64,000 nt of DNA. It comes from JBNJGB01 sp051747385. GTDB taxonomy: Bacteria; Myxococcota_A; UBA9042; PHBI01; JACKFB01. This document shows positions 61,022 to 64,000 of the stretch, piece by piece. The number at the start of each line of letters is the position of its first letter. Positions within the stretch are counted from its first letter, which is position 1. Location of the stretch: contig JBNJGB010000022.1 of assembly GCA_051747385.1 (NCBI GenBank), positions 1 to 64,000 on the forward strand. The letters are read 5' to 3'. Both the position numbers and the translations under genes were made by a program. The notes beneath the pieces are model-generated. The model saw nothing but the letters and a program-made list of their open reading frames with translations. It was not told where the DNA came from and ran no database searches.

Positions 61022-63754
61022 CTAGCGCGCGGTCGGGATCGCGTCAACGGCTGGCGACGGGCGTGGCCCGCGGGCCACGAGGGCGGCCAGGTCGTCCGCG
61101 GGCACCGGCCGGCTGACGAGATAGCCCTGCATCTCGTCGCACCCGACGGCGCGCAGGTACACGACCTGCTGCTCCTCCTCGACACCCTCCGCGATCACCC
61201 GCGCGCCCAGGCCGTGGCCCAGGTCCACGACGGACCCGACGATCCGCTGGTTGGCGGGCTCGACCAGCACCTCGTCGACGAAGGTCCGATCGATCTTCAG
61301 CTTGTGGACCCGGAACCGCTGGAGATAGGCGAGGGACGAGTAGCCGGTCCCGAAGTCGTCGATGGCGAGCTGGACCCCGAGGGCCCGCAGCCGATCGAGG
61401 ACCTCCACGGCCAGCTCCGTGTCCCGCATGAGCATGGTCTCGGTCAGCTCCAGCTCCAGGCGTCCGGCAGGAAGCCCGCTCCGCTCCAACTCGCGCTCGA
61501 CGTGCCCCACGAAGTCCGCGTCCAACAGCTGCGCACCGGACACGTTCACCGCCATGAAGAGCGGCGGGAGTCCCGCCTCATCCCATCCCCGGAGCGCTTC
61601 GCACGACAGCCGGAGCATACGGCGGCCCAGGGGCAGGACGAGGCCCGTCGCCTCCGCCACGGGCACGAACTCGCCCGGGGAGACCATCCCGCGGGTGGGG
61701 TGGTGCCAGCGCGCCAGGGCCTCCACGCCGACGATCCGCCCCGTGCGCAGGTCCACCTGGGGCTGGAACCAGGCCACGATCTCGTCCCGCTCCAGGGCCT
61801 GGGCGAGCTCGCTCCCCAGGCGCGTGTTCGCCTGGGCCCGCTCGAGCATCTCCGGCTCGAAGGAGCGCACGGCGTTGCGCCCCTGCCCGATGGCGTCGTG
61901 CAGCGCACTCTCCGCGTGCTCGACCAGCTCCGTCGTGGCCCGATCCGGGTCGATGATGGCGCCCGTCCTCCGGCAATCGCGGCAGGTGGTCGCGATGCCC
62001 ACGTTCACCCCGAGGAGGATCTCGCCGTCGGCCACCTCGAAGGGCCGCTCGAAGACGGCGAGCACGCTGTCCGCCAGCCGCTTCTCCTCCGACAGGGCGT
62101 CCTCCACGTCCACCTGGAGCACGACGCCGAAGTCGTCGCCGCCCATGCGCGCGACCATGGCGTGCGGAGGCATGATCCCCTGCAGCCGCTCGGCGACGCC
62201 CCGGAGGACCGTGTCGCCGGCCTCCTCCCCGAACGTGGCGTTGACGTCCTGCAGCCTGTGGACGTCCACGAGCAGGGCCGCCACGGCCGCCCCGTCACCC
62301 CATGCCGCGTACACCGCCTCCTCGAGGTGCCGGAGGAAGCCGGTGCGGTTCGGGAGGTTCGTGAGGGGGTCGTGCGACTGGAGGTGCAGGACCCGCGCCT
62401 CCGCCTCCTTCCGCCCGGTGACGTCGTGATGGATCGCCACCATGTGGCGGAGCATGCCTTCCTCGTCCGTGGTCGGCGTAACGGTCAGCTCCACCGTGTA
62501 GAGGCCGCCGTCCTTGCGCCGCATCGTGCACTCGGACTGCCAGGGACGCCCGCTCCGTACCGCCTGCCACATCAGGGTGCAGACACTCTCGTCACGCATG
62601 CCGGCCCGGAGGACGAGCATGCTCTCCCCGCGAAGCTCCTCCTTGCCATAGCCGCTCTGGCGCACGAAGGCCTGGTTGGTCCACTCGATGCGACCGCGGG
62701 GATCCGCGATGACCACGCCGTTCGGGCTCGACTCCAGGGCCACGCTCTGGAGGTGCATCATGCGCCGATCCCGCACCAAGCGGAGGAGGATGGCGAGGCG
62801 GCTCCCGAGGATGTGCAGATCACGCCGGGTCCTCCCGTCGAACGTACCCGGGGCCGGCCCCTCGAAGCGCGCCACGGCGATCCAGCCGTCGCCCGTGTCC
62901 AGGACCAGGGCCAGGGCGGAGTCGTCGTCCGAGACGGCATCCCGCCTCTCGCGGAGCGCCTCCTGCAGGACGGGGCACGCGGCGAGGGCCTCGGGGATCC
63001 CGGCCTCCCTTGCCACCAGCAGGGCGACGGACAGGTACCCGAGGTCGTCGGCCAGCGTCCGGCAGGCGTGGGCGATGACCTCCTCCTCTCCCGCGCCCTG
63101 CAGCACCCGGCCCTGGCAGGCCGTCGCGATGGTCCGGATGACGTGGCGGCGCACGTCGTCACGGATGTCCTGGAAGACACCCATGACCATCCTGCGCCCG
63201 TCCGGCGCCTCGAAGTGGATGGGGCGGATGCGCACCGGGATCCGCCGGCCGTCGGCATGGACCACCTCCACGTGCTCGGAGTCCGGGAACTCGCCCCCCA
63301 GGCCGCGTCGGAACATCTCCCGGTAGGCCGGGACGTCGTCCTCCGGGTGGAGGTCCGACTGGTGCATGCCGATCAGCTCTTCCCGGGAGCGGCCGAGGAG
63401 GCTCTCCGCGGCGGCGTTGGCGTCGGAGAGCCGACCGGTCTCGGCGTCGGTCACGATGCGGGCGTGCAGGGAGGCGTCGAACGACCGCCGCAGGTGATCC
63501 TGCAGCGCGTGCCGAGTCTGGCGTCTGCGGCGGAGGTGCCAGCCCTCGCGGGCCAGCCAGGTCGCGGTCAGGGCCGCGGCCACCACGACCAGGAGGCCGG
63601 TCATCGCAGCGTCACCTCCCCCCTGCCCGGATTCCAGTACACCGAGGTGACAGGCGCTCGGAGCCGCGCCGGCGAAGAGCACGAGGAGCACCGCCCGCAC
63701 GAGGGCGGCGACACGAGCATCCGGCGGCGACCTTCGCCACGTATCGTCGTCCAT
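61022..63754 (-). CDS. PAS-GGDEF-EAL cyclic-di-GMP signalling protein
   Basis: This 910-residue protein has N-terminal membrane segments (about 16-36 and 48-68). A PAS domain follows (HARIVTDAETGRLSDANAAAESLLGRS), then a GAF-like region, a second PAS domain (SSPNGVVIADPRGRIEWTNQAFVRQSGY), a GGDEF domain with motif GGDDF in ARMGGDDFGVVL, and an EAL domain with VEALARWHHP, NVSG, LTETML, DDFGTGYSSLAYL, KIDRTFV, EGVEEE and DEMQGYL. All EAL catalytic positions look intact, so phosphodiesterase activity is likely. GGDEF has changes around the metal site (LLVDVHRL) and may be regulatory. A perfect sigma-54 promoter lies upstream, linking it to the flagellar regulon. Confidence 0.93.
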   Translation of the reverse strand: MDDDTWRRSPPDARVAALVRAVLLVLFAGAAPSACHLGVLESGQGGGDAAMTGLLVVVAAALTATWLAREGWHLRRRRQTRHALQDHLRRSFDASLHARIVTDAETGRLSDANAAAESLLGRSREELIGMHQSDLHPEDDVPAYREMFRRGLGGEFPDSEHVEVVHADGRRIPVRIRPIHFEAPDGRRMVMGVFQDIRDDVRRHVIRTIATACQGRVLQGAGEEEVIAHACRTLADDLGYLSVALLVAREAGIPEALAACPVLQEALRERRDAVSDDDSALALVLDTGDGWIAVARFEGPAPGTFDGRTRRDLHILGSRLAILLRLVRDRRMMHLQSVALESSPNGVVIADPRGRIEWTNQAFVRQSGYGKEELRGESMLVLRAGMRDESVCTLMWQAVRSGRPWQSECTMRRKDGGLYTVELTVTPTTDEEGMLRHMVAIHHDVTGRKEAEARVLHLQSHDPLTNLPNRTGFLRHLEEAVYAAWGDGAAVAALLVDVHRLQDVNATFGEEAGDTVLRGVAERLQGIMPPHAMVARMGGDDFGVVLQVDVEDALSEEKRLADSVLAVFERPFEVADGEILLGVNVGIATTCRDCRRTGAIIDPDRATTELVEHAESALHDAIGQGRNAVRSFEPEMLERAQANTRLGSELAQALERDEIVAWFQPQVDLRTGRIVGVEALARWHHPTRGMVSPGEFVPVAEATGLVLPLGRRMLRLSCEALRGWDEAGLPPLFMAVNVSGAQLLDADFVGHVERELERSGLPAGRLELELTETMLMRDTELAVEVLDRLRALGVQLAIDDFGTGYSSLAYLQRFRVHKLKIDRTFVDEVLVEPANQRIVGSVVDLGHGLGARVIAEGVEEEQQVVYLRAVGCDEMQGYLVSRPVPADDLAALVARGPRPSPAVDAIPTAR

Positions 63755-63847
63755 GCTGTTCGTCTCTCCCTCGGGCCGCGTGGGGCGGCCCGTCGACCCC
63801 GGCCGGGGGCTGGCGGTGGTCGAGCGCCTCCTTAAAGCAGAGCAAAA

Positions 63848-63862
63848 GCAATGCACGTGCCA
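63848..63862 (-). promoter_or_regulatory. Sigma-54 promoter of the PAS-GGDEF-EAL gene
   Basis: On the minus strand TGGCACGTGCATTGC matches TGGCAC-N5-TTGC exactly and is followed by a T-tract. It is ~95 bp upstream of the ATG at 63754. Confidence 0.85.
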
Positions 63863-64000
63863 ATGGCACTGGCTGCCGTGCGAGGCCCGGAACGGGGCCG
63901 CTCGCTGCAACACGTTCCAGCGCCGCCCGGGGATCTCCCCAGGTGGAGATCACGCACCGCTCCGTGCGATGCCGGTGGAAATGCCGCAACGGTGCGTCGA
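63863..64000. other. Right edge of the window, no gene recognised
   Basis: Nothing coding is supported here. The region should contain upstream activator sites for the sigma-54 promoter. It includes short inverted segments such as GGTGGAGATC next to GATCTCC, but no GTCA-N6-TGAC box was seen. Confidence 0.4.

Noticed and set aside
60992..63835. A 947-codon + strand frame opposite the PAS-GGDEF-EAL gene
   Set aside because: It is a shadow frame with no domain content; the minus-strand gene has complete catalytic motifs.

Overview
The window is very GC-rich (most codons end in G or C, with frequent GTG and TTG starts) and looks chromosomal. Cysteine-rich Asp repeats and MopE-type metal-binding motifs in a large secreted protein, a MoxR/DUF58/VWA operon, and a sigma-54-controlled flagellar cluster together suggest a deltaproteobacterial-grade organism, possibly an uncultured Myxococcota-like lineage. 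That assignment is inference from gene content; no rRNA or tRNA gene was recognised in the window.

Layout. 1-2961: 3' part of a giant secreted Cys/Asp-repeat and Gly-rich protein. 3334-11978: a five-gene aerotolerance-type operon (coiled-coil membrane protein, MoxR ATPase, DUF58, two large VWA membrane proteins). 12-16.6 kb: a toxin-antitoxin zone with a DUF433/DUF5615 pair, an RHH/PIN pair and a UPF0175/DUF3368 pair whose toxin is frameshifted. These lie among decayed copies of the 3' end of the neighbouring VWA gene. 16.6-20.4 kb: an AT-richer, apparently transferred two-gene unit, a metallophosphatase-STAND NTPase with a small membrane beta-rich partner. 20.5-24.5 kb: a 1349-residue HIT-PLD-SF2 helicase-LexA-like peptidase-DUF3427 protein. 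24.6-28.6 kb: AlbA/ATPase, nucleotidyltransferase and AbiE modules, each separated by a roughly 40-bp direct repeat, ending in a collapsed duplicate of the same region. 28.8-35.9 kb: a ParE-type TA pair, a DUF234 ATPase, small hypotheticals, a Uma2 nuclease, a luciferase-like oxidoreductase, and a putative effector with two tandem paralogous lipoproteins.

36.1-58.4 kb is the flagellar cluster. On the + strand it begins with fliC, fliD, fliS, a fliT-like gene and an HDOD regulator. A long minus-strand operon then runs regulator-flgB-flgC-fliE-fliF-fliG-fliH-fliI-motE-like-fliK-flgD-flgE-motA-motB. A second sigma-54 activator and fliM-fliN-fliR-flhB follow on the + strand. The two activators are divergent around two GTCA-N6-TGAC palindromes resembling FleQ/FlrA boxes, and sigma-54 -24/-12 elements sit before the minus-strand operon, before fliM, and before a PAS-GGDEF-EAL gene at the right end. 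fliP, fliQ, flhA and fliL are not in the window. 58.5-63.8 kb carries a disulfide oxidoreductase, an alpha/beta hydrolase and the PAS-GGDEF-EAL gene. REP-like elements recur at gene 3' ends from 40 to 60 kb.

The part most worth attention is 12-36 kb, an accessory island of defence and toxin-antitoxin genes between two conserved blocks. Its best candidates for undescribed systems are the metallophosphatase-STAND unit, the five-part helicase, and the repeat-bounded cassette array.
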